Positions 27,517 to 36,887 of a stretch of DNA of 64,000 nt are shown here, in pieces. The notes beneath the pieces were generated by a model that saw nothing but the letters and a program-made list of their open reading frames with translations, ran no database searches and was not told where the DNA came from. This stretch comes from Pedobacter sp. PLR (GTDB taxonomy: Bacteria > Bacteroidota > Bacteroidia > Sphingobacteriales > Sphingobacteriaceae), in the NCBI RefSeq assembly GCF_026239675.1, contig NZ_JAPIVQ010000003.1, positions 434,001-498,000 of the forward strand, read 5' to 3'. Numbering within the stretch: position 1 is the stretch's first letter; the number at the start of each line of letters is the position of its first letter. Position numbers and translations under genes: made by a program.

Positions 27517-28080
27517 ATGTTGGAATATAAAATACTCAGTGATCGGGAATTGACCAGCCTGCTCAGAGCAGGTGATAAGTACGCCTACACTGAGATTTAT
27601 AACCGTCATAAAAATTTACTTCAAAATCATCTGTACAAAAAATTGGGTGACCTGGAATTGGTTAAAGATGTATTACAGGATCTTTTTGTAAAGCTTTGGG
27701 ATAATAAGTCAGAGATGCCGCTTACGGATAATCTTCCGGGTTATTTGTTTAGTGCCGCAAGAAATCGTGTTTTTAACCATCTGTCGCATCAGCAAGTCGC
27801 GTCTAAATACATCAGTTCTATCCAGACTTTTATCAATGAGGATAATTATATCACTGACCTGGTGATCAGGGAAAAGGAGTTCGCCCAAATTATCCGGCAG
27901 GAGATTGATGCATTACCAGCTAAAATGAAAGAAGTATTTGTTTTGAGCCGTGAAGGGCATCTTTCTCACGAGGAAATTGCGAAACACCTGAATATCTCTC
28001 CTCAAACAGTTTCTAAACAAATCAGCAATGCCCTGAAAATTTTAAGGGTTAGACTGGGTGTTTTTTTCTATTTCCTGTAG
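27517..28080 (+). CDS. ECF RNA polymerase sigma factor (FecI-like, Bacteroidota type)
   Basis: The protein has 187 residues. Region 2 lies at about 20-85 (YAYTEIYNRHKNLLQNHLYKKLGD, then VLQDLFVKLWDNK). Region 4 lies at about 125-178 (IDALPAKMKEVFVLSREGHL, then HEEIAKHLNISPQTVSKQISNAL). It matches the sigma-70 family expansion of Bacteroidota that controls SusC/SusD loci. An anti-sigma FecR gene follows 84 bp later, then SusC and SusD. The regulatory scheme is surface receptor to FecR to sigma, by family knowledge. Confidence 0.93.
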   Translation: MLEYKILSDRELTSLLRAGDKYAYTEIYNRHKNLLQNHLYKKLGDLELVKDVLQDLFVKLWDNKSEMPLTDNLPGYLFSAARNRVFNHLSHQQVASKYISSIQTFINEDNYITDLVIREKEFAQIIRQEIDALPAKMKEVFVLSREGHLSHEEIAKHLNISPQTVSKQISNALKILRVRLGVFFYFL

Positions 28081-28164
28081 AAACGAAAAATATTTTCAAA
28101 CCTTCTACCTGTTAGGGTACCCTTTAGCTGTCATGGTTTAAAAGAAGAAAATTCTTGATTACTT

Positions 28165-29310
28165 ATGCAAAAAGAAGAGGTACCTAATTTATTAAAGAAA
28201 TATCTTGCAGGAAATTGCTCAGAGCAGGAGCGTGGAATGTTGGAAACCTGGTACCTTAAATATGAGGAAGCCGGATTTCCTGAGCTTTCTCAGGAAAAGA
28301 AAGACGGGCAACTAGAGGAAATATGGGCTTTTCTTGCTGATAAAATAGATCTCCCGGCTGCGGAGGATACGGAAGCTGTTTACCATATTACCCCTTTATG
28401 GCCAAAGATTACAGCAGCAGCAGCAATGGTGCTGATTACTTTGGGTATAGGCTTCTATTTCTATAATTCCCCGGATAAGGTCAGCTCAGTTCCTAACGGG
28501 AAAATCAGTCATACCACACAAACATCAAAGAATAAGGCCATGCTTACCCTGGCTGATGGTCGGACGATTGCCTTAGACGAAGCCAGTAATGGTGAAATTG
28601 CGAAACAGGCTGGAGTAACCATTACCAAAACGAAAGATGGTTTGCTGGTGTACGAAGGAAGAGCAAAAGAAAGTGCTTTTAATAATATTGCTACGCCAAA
28701 AGGTGGGCAATATCAGATCAGTTTGCCTGACGGCACAAAGGTATGGCTAAATGCAGCTTCCTCTTTAAATTATCCAGCGGCCTTTACCGGGGATAAACGT
28801 GCAGTAAGACTTCTTGGTGAGGCTTATTTTGAAGTGGCAAAGAACAAGGAAATGCCATTTGTGGTGTATACCAAGGGACAGGAAATAGAAGTTTTAGGCA
28901 CACATTTCAATGTCAATGCCTATGAAGATGAAGGACAGACAAAAACCACGCTATTGGAAGGTAGTGTAAAAGTTAAACTAGCCAAATCTGCTGCAACGGC
29001 ACTCCTTAAACCCGGTCAGCAAGCGGTATTTGAATATGATCATCTGGATGTATCTGCTATTGATGTAGCAGAAGTTGTCGCATGGAAAGAGGGCTGTTTT
29101 CTTTTTCAGGATGAGGATATCAGGTCGATCATGAGAAAGGTTGCACGATGGTACGATGTGGACGTGGCTTATGAGCCTCATATAAGTTCTAAAAAAATTG
29201 GTGGACGAATTTCCCGGAACAAGTCGCTGAAAGTGGTGCTAAAAACACTCTCTGGCACTGATAAATTTAACTTTAAAGTTGAAGGAAGGAGGGTTACAGT
29301 TATGCCTTAA
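28165..29310 (+). CDS. FecR-family anti-sigma factor
   Basis: The protein has 381 residues. The cytoplasmic anti-sigma part covers 1-75 (LKKYLAGNCSEQERGMLETWY), one membrane helix lies at about 80-98, and the periplasmic FecR domain covers about 165-260 (TPKGGQYQISLPDGTKVWLNAASSLNYP and EVLGTHFNVNAYED). A C-terminal DUF4974 lies at about 308-380 (FLFQDEDIRSIMRKVARWYDVDV). It passes the signal of the TonB-dependent SusC to the adjacent sigma factor. It lies between sigma and SusC in the usual order. Confidence 0.93.
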   Translation: MQKEEVPNLLKKYLAGNCSEQERGMLETWYLKYEEAGFPELSQEKKDGQLEEIWAFLADKIDLPAAEDTEAVYHITPLWPKITAAAAMVLITLGIGFYFYNSPDKVSSVPNGKISHTTQTSKNKAMLTLADGRTIALDEASNGEIAKQAGVTITKTKDGLLVYEGRAKESAFNNIATPKGGQYQISLPDGTKVWLNAASSLNYPAAFTGDKRAVRLLGEAYFEVAKNKEMPFVVYTKGQEIEVLGTHFNVNAYEDEGQTKTTLLEGSVKVKLAKSAATALLKPGQQAVFEYDHLDVSAIDVAEVVAWKEGCFLFQDEDIRSIMRKVARWYDVDVAYEPHISSKKIGGRISRNKSLKVVLKTLSGTDKFNFKVEGRRVTVMP

Positions 29311-29426
29311 ATTTTACCAGCTAAAGGCCTGTAACAAAAAAACCAGAAGCGTTGAAGCCGCTCCTGGTTCAATAAAGTTTTTACAGGTATCATTTCATAA
29401 AACACGAACGCATTATAAATGACCAG

Positions 29427-29459
29427 GAACGAGGGTTACAGCACCGCTATGCCTCGTTC
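29427..29459 (+). promoter_or_regulatory. Leader hairpin upstream of the SusC gene
   Basis: An 8-bp stem GAACGAGG/CCTCGTTC encloses GTTACAGCACCGCTATG and ends 22 bases before the SusC start. It is placed to influence translation or stability of the SusC message. A weaker inverted repeat (AACCAG...CTGGTT, 29341-29369) follows the FecR gene and may terminate or attenuate. Confidence 0.5.
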
Positions 29460-29480
29460 ATTAAAAACCAACTAAACCAA

Positions 29481-32400
29481 ATGTATGAATTTATAACCTT
29501 TAATTCGTATGGCCATCGCCGTATGAAACGTAAATTATTATTGACAATGAAACTCACGGTACTGTTGTTATTGTCCTGTTTACTACAAGTAAGTGCTGCG
29601 GGTTTTGCTCAAAATAAAATCTCACTTTCGGAGAAAAATGTGTCGCTTAGAAAAGTCCTTAACGAGATTTCCAGACAAAGTGGTTTCGACCTTGTTTTTG
29701 TTTCTGATGCACTGAAACAATCTAACCCTGTAAACATCAATGTAAAAGAGGTGAGTCTGGAAGAAGCTCTGAGACAAAGTTTCAAAAACCAGCCGCTAAT
29801 CGTGTATACGATTGAAGGGCAAAGTGTGATTGTAAAAGATAAAAAGACCAGGCCGGCATCCCTAAATCAATTGATTGGATTGGCAGGGATTGAGGTAAAA
29901 GGAAAAGTGCTGGATGAAACCGGACAAGGGGTTCCCGGAGCAACAGTAAAAGTGAAAGGCACCAGACAAGGGGCTGTTACGGATACCAATGGGCAGTTTC
30001 TTTTGAAAGGTGTGGATGAAAACGCAACCTTAGTGGTTTCTTATCTGGGCTATATCACTCAGGAGGTGAAACTAAATGGACAAAAACAGATCACCCTGAA
30101 ATTACAAGCTGATTTAGGGCAACTAAATGAGGTGGTGGTTGTGGGCTATGGAACACAAAAGAAAGTCAACCTGACGGGTTCAATATCCGTGGTAAAAGGG
30201 GATGAGCTGGAAAATAGACCGGTTGTTAATGCGACGCAAAGTTTGCAGGGACTTGCCCCGGGATTAAATGTTTCGGTAGGGGGTAACACCAAACCCGGAC
30301 AAAGTTTTAACCTGAATATTAGAGGCGCCGGAAATATAAGTGGTGGAGATGGGCCTTTTGTGTTGGTAGATGGAATGGCCATGTCATTATCGGATGTAAA
30401 TCCGAATGACATCGAGTCTATTTCCATATTGAAAGATGCAGCAGCATCTGCTATTTATGGCGCAAGGGCACCTTATGGGGTGATTTTGGTGACTACAAAA
30501 AAGGGAGTGGCAGATAAAACCACCTTATCTTATTCCAGTAACGTAGGACTAACCTCTCCCTTAATGCTGCCAAAAATGGCCAATTCCTATGATTTTGCAA
30601 CGTATTTCAATACTGCAACTTTCAACGCAACAGGGAGCAAACAGTATTCTGAGGAGAAACTGGCTTTGCTACAACAGTATATCAAGGATCCTACTGGAAT
30701 GAATATCTTTCCGGAAGCTAATGATAACTACTATTCGAATTGGGAAAACACCTCAAACGGGGTGGCCAATACCGATTGGTTCGCCTTTCATTATAAACCT
30801 TATGCCTTGCGACAATCGCACAATGTAAGCGCAAGTGGTGGAAATAAGAATACGCAGTTCTTTGTATCCGGTGCCTATTATAATGAAGGTGGAAGCATGC
30901 GCTATGCGGATATAAATTACGATAGATACAACCTGAATGCCAGTATCAGCTCGCAATTGACAAGTTGGGTGAAACTAAAGCTAAACACCAAATTCACGCA
31001 GTCTACTTCTAAAACGCCATTCGCGGGCTTTGAAGCTCTGTTTTTTCATAATCTGGCCAGGATGAGGCCCAATGTTTCTCCGTACGACCTGAATGGGAAT
31101 TTCTCGGAGATGTCTAATGTCCCTTATCTGCAGTCTGGTTCCAGTGATGTGGTCAAAGAAAATACCCTGGCTATTTTGCCTGGTTTAGAATTTGAACCGG
31201 TAAAAAACTGGAAAATCATGGCCGATTTCAACCTCCTGAAGAAAAATACCAATGAAGATATTTTGAAATTGCCGGGACTGATTTATGGAATTGATGGTAC
31301 GCCGAAGTTTGTAAACCGGTCCGAATATAATATCCCTTTACTAGGTGGCTATTCCCGTAATATGGGGTCCACCAATTACTTCTCACCGAATGTATACAGT
31401 TCTTACAATTATACCCTGAATGAAGATCATAATTTCAGTGTAATGGCAGGTTTTCAACAGGAGTTGAATGAGTATAAATGGCTTTCTTCTTCGGTTCAGG
31501 ATTTGATTAGCCCAACAAGACCAGGTATTTCTCTGGCTACAGGGGCTCAGACTACCCAGGAACTACGCAACCATTGGGGAACACAGGGCTTTTTTGGTAG
31601 ATTCAATTACAATTATAAAAGCAAATACCTGGTAGAGATCAATGGCCGTTACGATGGTTCTTCCCGCTTTGCATCAGACAGCAGATGGGGTTTTTTCCCT
31701 TCTTTCTCTCTGGGATACAACATAGCTCAGGAGAAATTTATGGAGCCGTTGAAAGAACATATCAGTATGCTTAAACTGCGTGGATCTTATGGTTTCTTAG
31801 GAAATCAATCCGGTGCAGGTCTTTATTCTTATGCGCAATCGATGAATATCACCGTTCCGGGTCCATCAGGAGCTGGCGGGCCATGGTATTTTCAAAATGG
31901 CAGAGAAGGATATATCAATGCTCCGGTACCATTTAATCCGGGTGTTACCTGGGAAAAGGTGCAGAATGGGAACATTGGATTAGATTTCGAAGCCTTGAAT
32001 AGCAGGCTGAGCGGGAGTGTTGATGTTTTCCAAAGAAGTACAAAAGATATGTTAGGTCCCTCTCTGGATATTGCTGATATGTACGGAGGTACTCCGCCAA
32101 AAAGCAATAATGCTAATCTGAGAACCAATGGATGGGAATTGTCGCTGACCTGGCGTGATCAGCTGGATAATGGCATTCAATATTCCCTGACTGCCATGTT
32201 ATCTGATAATAAATCGGTCGTTACAAAATACCAGAACCCAACCAATAGTGACCCGGCCATTGCCTGGTATGAAGGCAAAAAAGTAGGCGAAATCTGGGGA
32301 TACAAAGCTTCAGGGTTGATTCAAACACCTGAAGAGGCCGCTGCTTTTAATAAATTAAACCACTCTTTCCTTTCTGCAGTAAATTGGGTACCCGGAGATG

Positions 32401-33017
32401 TGAATTACCTGGATTTGAATGGTGACGGGAAACTTGATAGAGGAAATAATGTAGTCGGTGATACCGGAGATTTGAGCATTATCGGTAATTCTGCCGCCAG
32501 GTATGCTTATTCTTTCAACGGTTACATCCAATGGAAAGGGATTTCTGTTTCCGCCTTATTCCAGGGGATTGGTAAAAGAGATTACGTGCCAGGATCTAGT
32601 GATGTTTATTTCTGGGGTGCAGGTTCTTTAGCTCAGGTAACCGTCTTTAAAGAACATTTAGATTATTGGACGCCACAAAATACCGGTGCTTATTATCCGA
32701 ATCCTTATGCAGCACCTGCTGGTTCTGCGGGTTCCTTTACCAGTAAAACAGAACAGGTGGCTGATAGGTACATTCAAAATGCAGCTTACCTCAGGTTAAA
32801 AAATGCTACCATCAGCTATGCCTTGCCGGAACTATGGATCAGGAAACTAAAGATGAGTAAAGTGAGTGTATTTGTAACGGGTGAAAACTTGTTTACAATC
32901 ACTAAACTGGCGAAAATGCTGGATCCTGAAACCATCGCCGGAGTTAATAATAATGATGCCGGAAAGATTTACCCTTTAAGCAGGGTGTATGCATTGGGTG
33001 TAAATATTGGGCTATAA
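29481..33017 (+). CDS. SusC/RagA TonB-linked outer-membrane transporter with STN domain
   Basis: The protein has 1178 residues. Signal sequence to about residue 42 (QVSAAGFAQ); an ATG at 29523 is an alternative start. An STN domain (about 48-115, LSEKNVSLRKVLNEISRQSG) signals to FecR. A CarboxypepD_reg-like domain (about 138-215, KGKVLDETGQGVPGATVKVKG) is followed by the SusC hallmark 'QLNEVVVVGYGTQKKVNLTG', then the plug and a 22-strand barrel. It imports oligosaccharides with the SusD lid encoded 12 bp downstream, powered by TonB. The STN domain fits the sigma/FecR pair upstream. The neighbouring sulfatase hints at a sulfated glycan. Confidence 0.95.
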   Translation: MYEFITFNSYGHRRMKRKLLLTMKLTVLLLLSCLLQVSAAGFAQNKISLSEKNVSLRKVLNEISRQSGFDLVFVSDALKQSNPVNINVKEVSLEEALRQSFKNQPLIVYTIEGQSVIVKDKKTRPASLNQLIGLAGIEVKGKVLDETGQGVPGATVKVKGTRQGAVTDTNGQFLLKGVDENATLVVSYLGYITQEVKLNGQKQITLKLQADLGQLNEVVVVGYGTQKKVNLTGSISVVKGDELENRPVVNATQSLQGLAPGLNVSVGGNTKPGQSFNLNIRGAGNISGGDGPFVLVDGMAMSLSDVNPNDIESISILKDAAASAIYGARAPYGVILVTTKKGVADKTTLSYSSNVGLTSPLMLPKMANSYDFATYFNTATFNATGSKQYSEEKLALLQQYIKDPTGMNIFPEANDNYYSNWENTSNGVANTDWFAFHYKPYALRQSHNVSASGGNKNTQFFVSGAYYNEGGSMRYADINYDRYNLNASISSQLTSWVKLKLNTKFTQSTSKTPFAGFEALFFHNLARMRPNVSPYDLNGNFSEMSNVPYLQSGSSDVVKENTLAILPGLEFEPVKNWKIMADFNLLKKNTNEDILKLPGLIYGIDGTPKFVNRSEYNIPLLGGYSRNMGSTNYFSPNVYSSYNYTLNEDHNFSVMAGFQQELNEYKWLSSSVQDLISPTRPGISLATGAQTTQELRNHWGTQGFFGRFNYNYKSKYLVEINGRYDGSSRFASDSRWGFFPSFSLGYNIAQEKFMEPLKEHISMLKLRGSYGFLGNQSGAGLYSYAQSMNITVPGPSGAGGPWYFQNGREGYINAPVPFNPGVTWEKVQNGNIGLDFEALNSRLSGSVDVFQRSTKDMLGPSLDIADMYGGTPPKSNNANLRTNGWELSLTWRDQLDNGIQYSLTAMLSDNKSVVTKYQNPTNSDPAIAWYEGKKVGEIWGYKASGLIQTPEEAAAFNKLNHSFLSAVNWVPGDVNYLDLNGDGKLDRGNNVVGDTGDLSIIGNSAARYAYSFNGYIQWKGISVSALFQGIGKRDYVPGSSDVYFWGAGSLAQVTVFKEHLDYWTPQNTGAYYPNPYAAPAGSAGSFTSKTEQVADRYIQNAAYLRLKNATISYALPELWIRKLKMSKVSVFVTGENLFTITKLAKMLDPETIAGVNNNDAGKIYPLSRVYALGVNIGL

Positions 33018-33029
33018 AAAGATAAGAAA

Positions 33030-34856
33030 ATGAAAAAGAATTTAAATATATGTTTGGTATTAGGCCTGCTGTTTGTTTTTTCTGCCTGTAAGAAAAACTT
33101 TCTTGATCTGGAGCCACTGGATACTTTAAGTACCACCAATAGTCTCGCTTCTACGAATGAATTGAGGATGTATATGAACCAGTTTTATCAGAATACTTTC
33201 CCTGGCCAGCCAACTGGTATTGGCGGGGTAGGGATTGCTTTTAATGATTCAGGAACCGATAACATGATTTTCTCCTCCGTAAATACGCGTACCAGCGGAC
33301 TTTTTGCCCTGAGTAATGCCCCTGTTATCGTAGAATATAACGTGATTCGAAATCTGAACTATTTCTTTGAGAATTTTAAAAATGCAAAAGGACAGGCTGC
33401 TGAGAATGAGAAGTATTTAGGGGAAGCACGTTTTTTCAGAGCCTATACTTATTTTAATATGCTGAAGAGATTTGGCGGCGTTACCTGGGTGAATCGTGTA
33501 TTGCCCGGAGAGCAGGAATTAATGGAAGTACCAAGAGATTCGAGAATGCTGATTGTAGATTCTGTTTTGGCCGACCTGGATAAGGCGGTAACTTTATTGC
33601 CTACGGCTAATAATAGCGCCAGTATGCGACTTCATAAAGATGTGGCCAGGGCTTTTAAGTCGAGAGTAGCACTATATGAAGCAACCTGGCAGAAATACCA
33701 TAAAGCTAAAAATGATCCGTTTTTCAGCAAAGACATTAGTCCGGAGAAGATTCAAAACTATTTTGAACAGGCACGTGATGCCGCATCTGCGGTGATGAGC
33801 AGTGGTAAATGGTCTCTTTATACCACCGGAAAACCTTTGGAAGATTATGGAAATCTGTTTATTACGACGGACTTATCTACAAATCCGGAGGTACTGCTTT
33901 GGAAAAAATATAATGCTAATGATAATATTGCGCATAGTGTGAGCAAATATACTTCTACCGGGGGGGCGGATCTGGGCTTAACCTTATCCCTGGTGGATGA
34001 TTATTTAACCAGAGACGGCAGGCCATTTGTCGGTGCTGAGCGTGCAGATGCACAAAAAGTATATGCCAAAGAGCTGAGTCCTGTACTGAGAGATCCTAGA
34101 TTGGGACAAACCGTAGCGCTTCCGGCTAAACCTTTAAAACCAGCTGTAGTAGTTCCGGGATATCCGCCGATCAATCAGACTGGCTTTAACAAAAGTACAA
34201 CGGGTTATCCGCTCTATAAATTTTTGGAGTACAACAATGCTGCTGCCGTATCTGACGACTTTAAAAGTGTTGCTCCGGCCATTGCTTTTCGCTATGCAGA
34301 GGTCTTGTTAAACTATGCAGAAGCAGTTGCAGAATTGAACGGAGATCCTACAGCAATTGCAAATGCAATCAACCCATTGAGAGCGCGTGTTGGAATGCCT
34401 GCAATTGATTTCAACAGAGAATATAATACCGATGCTACTTATCCTTTCCGGAACCTGAGCAATGTGATCCAGGCGGTTAGGAGAGAACGTAGAGTGGAAC
34501 TGGCCGCAGAAGGGATGCGTTTAGATGACATCATGCGTTGGGCAGCAGCAGGAGAATTGTTGATTGGCAAACGCCAGTTAGGGACGCTTTTTGTGGGTAG
34601 TGATATGACCAGTCAGAATGTTGCCGGAGGATTTTATAGCGCTTCCTTATTGTATTATGATACTGCTCCAGCTGGTAAATCGGTAAATCTTTACCTGAAT
34701 GGTAACCCTGGTGATGCACAGCGATACATCGATCCTTATAAAAGTGTGCTGCCAAATGGTGCTGGCTTTAATCCGCAAAGAGATTATTTATTGCCGATTC
34801 AACAACGAATGATACAATTAACCGCAGGTCAATGGGTTCAAAATCCAGGATGGTAA
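33030..34856 (+). CDS. SusD/RagB-family surface glycan-binding lipoprotein
   Basis: The protein has 608 residues. The lipobox is FSACKKNFLDLEP (cysteine 20), the standard SusD opening. TPR-like helices carry 'AENEKYLGEARFFRAYTYFNML' (about 123-145) and the conserved 'FRYAEVLLNYAEAVAELNG' (about 417-435) and 'RRERRVELAAEGMRLDDIMRW'. SusD forms the hinged lid of the SusC transporter and binds the glycan at the outer surface. It starts 12 bp after SusC and is followed by a BACON lipoprotein. Confidence 0.95.
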   Translation: MKKNLNICLVLGLLFVFSACKKNFLDLEPLDTLSTTNSLASTNELRMYMNQFYQNTFPGQPTGIGGVGIAFNDSGTDNMIFSSVNTRTSGLFALSNAPVIVEYNVIRNLNYFFENFKNAKGQAAENEKYLGEARFFRAYTYFNMLKRFGGVTWVNRVLPGEQELMEVPRDSRMLIVDSVLADLDKAVTLLPTANNSASMRLHKDVARAFKSRVALYEATWQKYHKAKNDPFFSKDISPEKIQNYFEQARDAASAVMSSGKWSLYTTGKPLEDYGNLFITTDLSTNPEVLLWKKYNANDNIAHSVSKYTSTGGADLGLTLSLVDDYLTRDGRPFVGAERADAQKVYAKELSPVLRDPRLGQTVALPAKPLKPAVVVPGYPPINQTGFNKSTTGYPLYKFLEYNNAAAVSDDFKSVAPAIAFRYAEVLLNYAEAVAELNGDPTAIANAINPLRARVGMPAIDFNREYNTDATYPFRNLSNVIQAVRRERRVELAAEGMRLDDIMRWAAAGELLIGKRQLGTLFVGSDMTSQNVAGGFYSASLLYYDTAPAGKSVNLYLNGNPGDAQRYIDPYKSVLPNGAGFNPQRDYLLPIQQRMIQLTAGQWVQNPGW

Positions 34857-34877
34857 TCACAATCTAAATTAAAAGAA

Positions 34878-35255
34878 ATGAAGACAATCAATCATAAATT
34901 TAAACTCTTGCTTTTGGTCATGCTGATTGGCCTGTCGTTTTCCTGTAAAAAGGAAAAGATCTCGCCAAAGCCTGAGCCTACACCTTTTTCTGCAGTTGTG
35001 GAAGCTGGAGTAACCAGCCTCCCTGCTGCGGGAGGAAAATTGAATATTGTGATCAGTGCAGGTGCTGACGGTTGGTGGATTACGACTCCCCAAACAGATT
35101 GGGTAACGATCACCCGGATGTATGGCTCAGGAGATTTTAAACTCCCGGTTACCGTAAAACCAAATACCAGTGGCGTTGCGAGAATTGTTACTGTAAAAGT
35201 AAATCCTACCTTTAACCTTCCGGCAGTTACTTTTAATATAACCCAGGATAAATAA
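34878..35255 (+). CDS. BACON-domain lipoprotein
   Basis: The protein has 125 residues. Signal and lipobox FSCKKEK put the cysteine at residue 23. One BACON-type Ig-like domain covers about 45-123: 'VTSLPAAGGKLNIVISAGADGWWITTPQTDWVTIT' with the W..T...DW pattern, ending 'AVTFNITQDK'. BACON domains in such loci are thought to bind mucin-like glycans or act as a spacer on surface proteins. Standing alone on a lipoprotein just after SusD, it may serve as an extra surface glycan-binding protein. Confidence 0.8.
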   Translation: MKTINHKFKLLLLVMLIGLSFSCKKEKISPKPEPTPFSAVVEAGVTSLPAAGGKLNIVISAGADGWWITTPQTDWVTITRMYGSGDFKLPVTVKPNTSGVARIVTVKVNPTFNLPAVTFNITQDK

Positions 35256-35307
35256 CCCTTTCAGGCGGTGGGTTAGACCGCCTGAAATTTAAACCTAATA
35301 CCACAAA

Positions 35308-36828
35308 ATGAAAAAGCTTTCCTTATTATTTTTGCTGTTCTGCGGACATTTGACCTATGCCCAACAGCAGCCCAACATCATCATTATAGTTTCCGATGAC
35401 CATGCCTTTCAATCAATTAGCGCGTATGGCAGCAAATTGATGAAAACCCCGGCAATCGACAGGATTGCTAAAGAAGGGGTTCGCTTTGATAAAGGATATG
35501 TCACCAATTCTATCTGCGGACCTAGTCGCGCGGTAATTTTAACCGGAAAATACAGCCATAAAAATGGCTTCAAAGACAATGAACATTCCAGATTTGATGG
35601 CAGTCAGGATTCTTTTGTAAAACAACTGAGAAATGGAGGATATCAAACCGCATGGATCGGGAAATGGCATTTAGAAACGACGCCACAGGGATTTGACCAT
35701 TGGCAGGTATTGCCGGATCAGGGACAATATTATAACCCGGATTTTCTGATGCAGGACGGAACTAAGAAAAGATACGATGGTTATGTGACCAATGTAGTGG
35801 AAGATGTAGCAGAAGAATGGTTAGATAAACGTGACCAGTCGAAACCTTTTTGCCTGGTGATCGGGCATAAGGCTACCCACCGCGTATGGTTACCGGATAC
35901 TGCCGATATGGGCATGTTCGATAAAGTAACGTTCCCTTTGCCACATAATTTCTATGACGATTATAAAACCCGTGAGGCTGCTAAAATTCAGGACATGAGC
36001 ATCGCTAAAACAATGATCATGGGTTATGACCTGAAAATGTTCGGATCAGAAGCCGAAGCCGATAGAGAGGGTTCCGTAAAACGTATGAATGCTGCGCAAA
36101 GAGCGAAATTCAATGCTTATTATGAGCCGATAGCTGCCGATCTGAAATCCAGAAATCTAACTGGAAATGCATTAACAGAATGGAAATTCCAGCATTATAT
36201 GCGCGATTATTTAAGCACGGCCGCTTCTTTAGACCGCAATATCGGCAGAACACTGGATTACCTGGACAAACAAGGCTTAGCCAAAAATACCATCGTTATT
36301 TATATGTCTGATCAGGGTTTTTACCTTGGAGAACATGGCTGGTTCGACAAAAGATTCATCTATGAAGAGTCTTTCCGTACGCCAATGGTGATGCGTTATC
36401 CAGGGGTGATTAAACCGGGTTCAGTATCAAAGGATTTTGTCATGAACCTGGATATTGCACCAACCATGCTGGACGCCGCCGGAATTGCCATTCCTGCAGC
36501 TATACAAGGGAAATCAATGCTGCCTCAGCTGAAAGACCCTAAAACAGCGGGTAGAAAGGTGATGTTTTACCATTATTACGAAAATGGAGAACATAGCGTA
36601 TCGCCACATTTCGGCATAAGGAACAGCAGGTATAAGTTAATTCGTTTCTATAAACGCGTGAATAGTTGGGAACTGTTTGACCTGAAAAAAGATCCTAATG
36701 AGCTGAATAACCTATATGGTAAGAAAGGTTATGAGCAGATTACCGCTGAAATGAATAAGGAATTGAATGCGCAGATCGCAAATTATGATGATCAGGATGC
36801 TGCTGCTATTTTAGCAAAAGGACTTTAA
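35308..36828 (+). CDS. Exported type I sulfatase (S1 family, possibly GlcNAc-6-sulfatase-like)
   Basis: The protein has 506 residues with a signal peptide (1-19, ending TYAQ). Metal ligands D30 and D31 are in IIIVSDDHAFQS. The maturation motif is C70-G-P-S-R74, a cysteine-type site converted to formylglycine by an anaerobic sulfatase-maturing enzyme, followed by 'AVILTGKYSHKNGF'. 'WIGKWHLE' (about 117-122) and 'SDQGFYLGEHGWFDKR' (about 333-350) complete the active site. The closest resemblance I recall is to heparan/mucin GlcNAc-6-O-sulfatases (SulfAtlas S1_11). It removes sulfate in the periplasm or at the surface so the glycan can be used. It is the last gene of the locus. Confidence 0.9.
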   Translation: MKKLSLLFLLFCGHLTYAQQQPNIIIIVSDDHAFQSISAYGSKLMKTPAIDRIAKEGVRFDKGYVTNSICGPSRAVILTGKYSHKNGFKDNEHSRFDGSQDSFVKQLRNGGYQTAWIGKWHLETTPQGFDHWQVLPDQGQYYNPDFLMQDGTKKRYDGYVTNVVEDVAEEWLDKRDQSKPFCLVIGHKATHRVWLPDTADMGMFDKVTFPLPHNFYDDYKTREAAKIQDMSIAKTMIMGYDLKMFGSEAEADREGSVKRMNAAQRAKFNAYYEPIAADLKSRNLTGNALTEWKFQHYMRDYLSTAASLDRNIGRTLDYLDKQGLAKNTIVIYMSDQGFYLGEHGWFDKRFIYEESFRTPMVMRYPGVIKPGSVSKDFVMNLDIAPTMLDAAGIAIPAAIQGKSMLPQLKDPKTAGRKVMFYHYYENGEHSVSPHFGIRNSRYKLIRFYKRVNSWELFDLKKDPNELNNLYGKKGYEQITAEMNKELNAQIANYDDQDAAAILAKGL

Positions 36829-36848
36829 AACGAATGTTTTTAAGAGGA

Positions 36849-36880
36849 AGCCGGGTTGCATGTTTTGCAATCCGGCTTTT
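36849..36880 (+). terminator. Intrinsic terminator at the end of the SusCD-sulfatase locus
   Basis: A 12-bp stem AGCCGGGTTGCA/TGCAATCCGGCT with one G-U pair is followed by TTTT. It is also usable by the convergent urea transporter gene. Confidence 0.8.
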
Positions 36881-36887
36881 CTATATG

